A program made the position numbers and the translations under genes. Shown here piece by piece: positions 63,758 through 64,000 of a stretch of DNA of 64,000 bases. Where the stretch lies: the NCBI GenBank assembly GCA_030524135.1, contig JAUNHA010000003.1:1-64000 (forward strand), written 5' to 3'. Within the stretch, counting starts at the first letter, position 1. Each line of letters opens with the position of its first letter. This DNA comes from Eubacteriales bacterium (GTDB lineage: Bacteria; Bacillota; Clostridia; Lachnospirales; Lachnospiraceae). A model generated the notes under the pieces. That model did no database searches and had not been told where the DNA came from. It saw only the letters and a list, made by a program, of their open reading frames with translations.

Positions 63758-64000
63758 TTAAGCGTTTGCCGCCTCAACTGCCGTCTTGGTTGCCGTCTTC
63801 TTATTCTTATATGGATCCGGACGGAACAGCATATAAAGCATAACCGCAAGTACGATGATCGCTGCAACAGTGCCAATGCCAAAGCTGCCGCCCTCAAAGA
63901 GTGCGCCGAACTGGTAGATCATAAGCGCTACGCAGTATGCGAACACATTCTGGAATACGATCGCGAACCAGAACCACTTTCTGGACTGAAGCTGCTGTGC
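63758..64000 (-). CDS. feoB: FeoB ferrous iron transporter, C-terminal end (partial)
   Basis: The last 80 residues of a polytopic protein: QSRKWFWFAIVFQNVFAYCV, then a loop and GTVAAIIVLAVMLYMLF, ending in a lysine-rich tail. Together with the Cys-rich peptide after it, this fits the C-terminus of FeoB. The N-terminal GTPase and most helices lie beyond the window edge, so the identification rests on context and these helices. Confidence 0.8.
   Translation of the reverse strand, partial: AQQLQSRKWFWFAIVFQNVFAYCVALMIYQFGALFEGGSFGIGTVAAIIVLAVMLYMLFRPDPYKNKKTATKTAVEAANA

Overview
The window looks like the chromosome of a strictly anaerobic Gram-positive Clostridium relative, most probably a gut-type member of the Lachnospiraceae. 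The reasons are the Clostridia-type S10/spc/alpha ribosomal superoperon, the large SLH surface protein, a FeoB-associated Cys-rich peptide, an extended L17 with a basic insertion, a DnaD plus DnaI-like replication pair, and AGGAGG-type ribosome binding sites with sigma-A promoters. No rRNA, tRNA, CRISPR array, insertion sequence or prophage was seen. Family assignments rest on motifs read by eye; no database search was run.

Layout. (1) 0-3.5 kb: an AT-rich accessory module with a LysR regulator divergent from a threonine-aldolase-type PLP lyase and a dicarboxylate/amino-acid:cation symporter. (2) 3.6-10.3 kb: a LytTR regulator followed by a 1948-residue SLH-anchored surface protein. (3) 10.4-14.5 kb: a clostripain-like lipoprotein peptidase, an APC permease and a HAD protein. 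(4) 14.5-15.7 kb: a small AT-rich patch holding an AbiE-type antitoxin whose toxin gene survives only as a 25-codon stub. (5) 15.8-21.7 kb: an unusual cluster of two SLC13 carboxylate transporters, an FAD oxidoreductase and a chorismate-mutase/ACT-like protein, divergent from a second LysR gene. (6) 21.8-22.8 kb: rplM-rpsI with a consensus promoter. (7) 22.8-27.1 kb: a TPP-riboswitch thiamine operon thiW-thiMED(fusion)-thiC. (8) 27.2-30.6 kb: the shared ECF module and truA. (9) 30.6-33.4 kb: tandem repeats, a lone AAA/DUF4143 ATPase, a nitroreductase and a hypoxanthine/uracil-DNA glycosylase. (10) 33.4-49.8 kb: the S10-spc-alpha superoperon on the minus strand from rpsJ to rplQ, including secY, adk, map, infA, rpmJ and rpoA. 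(11) 49.9-58.4 kb: a cell-wall-binding repeat protein, an rRNA-methyltransferase-like enzyme, an acyltransferase, PRPP synthetase, a DnaI-like helicase loader, a DnaD protein and murC, with a cluster of DnaA boxes between dnaD and murC. (12) 58.5-64 kb: a class A penicillin-binding protein, RNase Y, a FeoB-associated Cys-rich peptide and the 3' end of feoB, cut by the window edge.

How the parts work together. The ribosomal region supplies translation, secretion (SecY), RNA polymerase alpha and nucleotide housekeeping in one long transcription direction. The thiamine operon appears to make the pyrimidine half de novo (ThiC) while importing and phosphorylating the thiazole half (ThiW, ThiM), joining them with ThiD and ThiE; ThiW probably uses the EcfA1-EcfT-EcfA2 engine encoded just upstream. 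The ancestral order rplQ-ecf-truA-rplM-rpsI is split here in two places, by the DNA-glycosylase/nitroreductase/ATPase block and by the thiamine operon.

The most interesting leads are the SLC13/FAD/chorismate-mutase-like cluster as a candidate undescribed carboxylate pathway, the eroded AbiE system, the DnaA-box cluster, a near-leaderless ecfA1 promoter, the duplicated hairpins upstream of rpsH, and the terminator-like palindrome that contains the -35 box of the S10 promoter.
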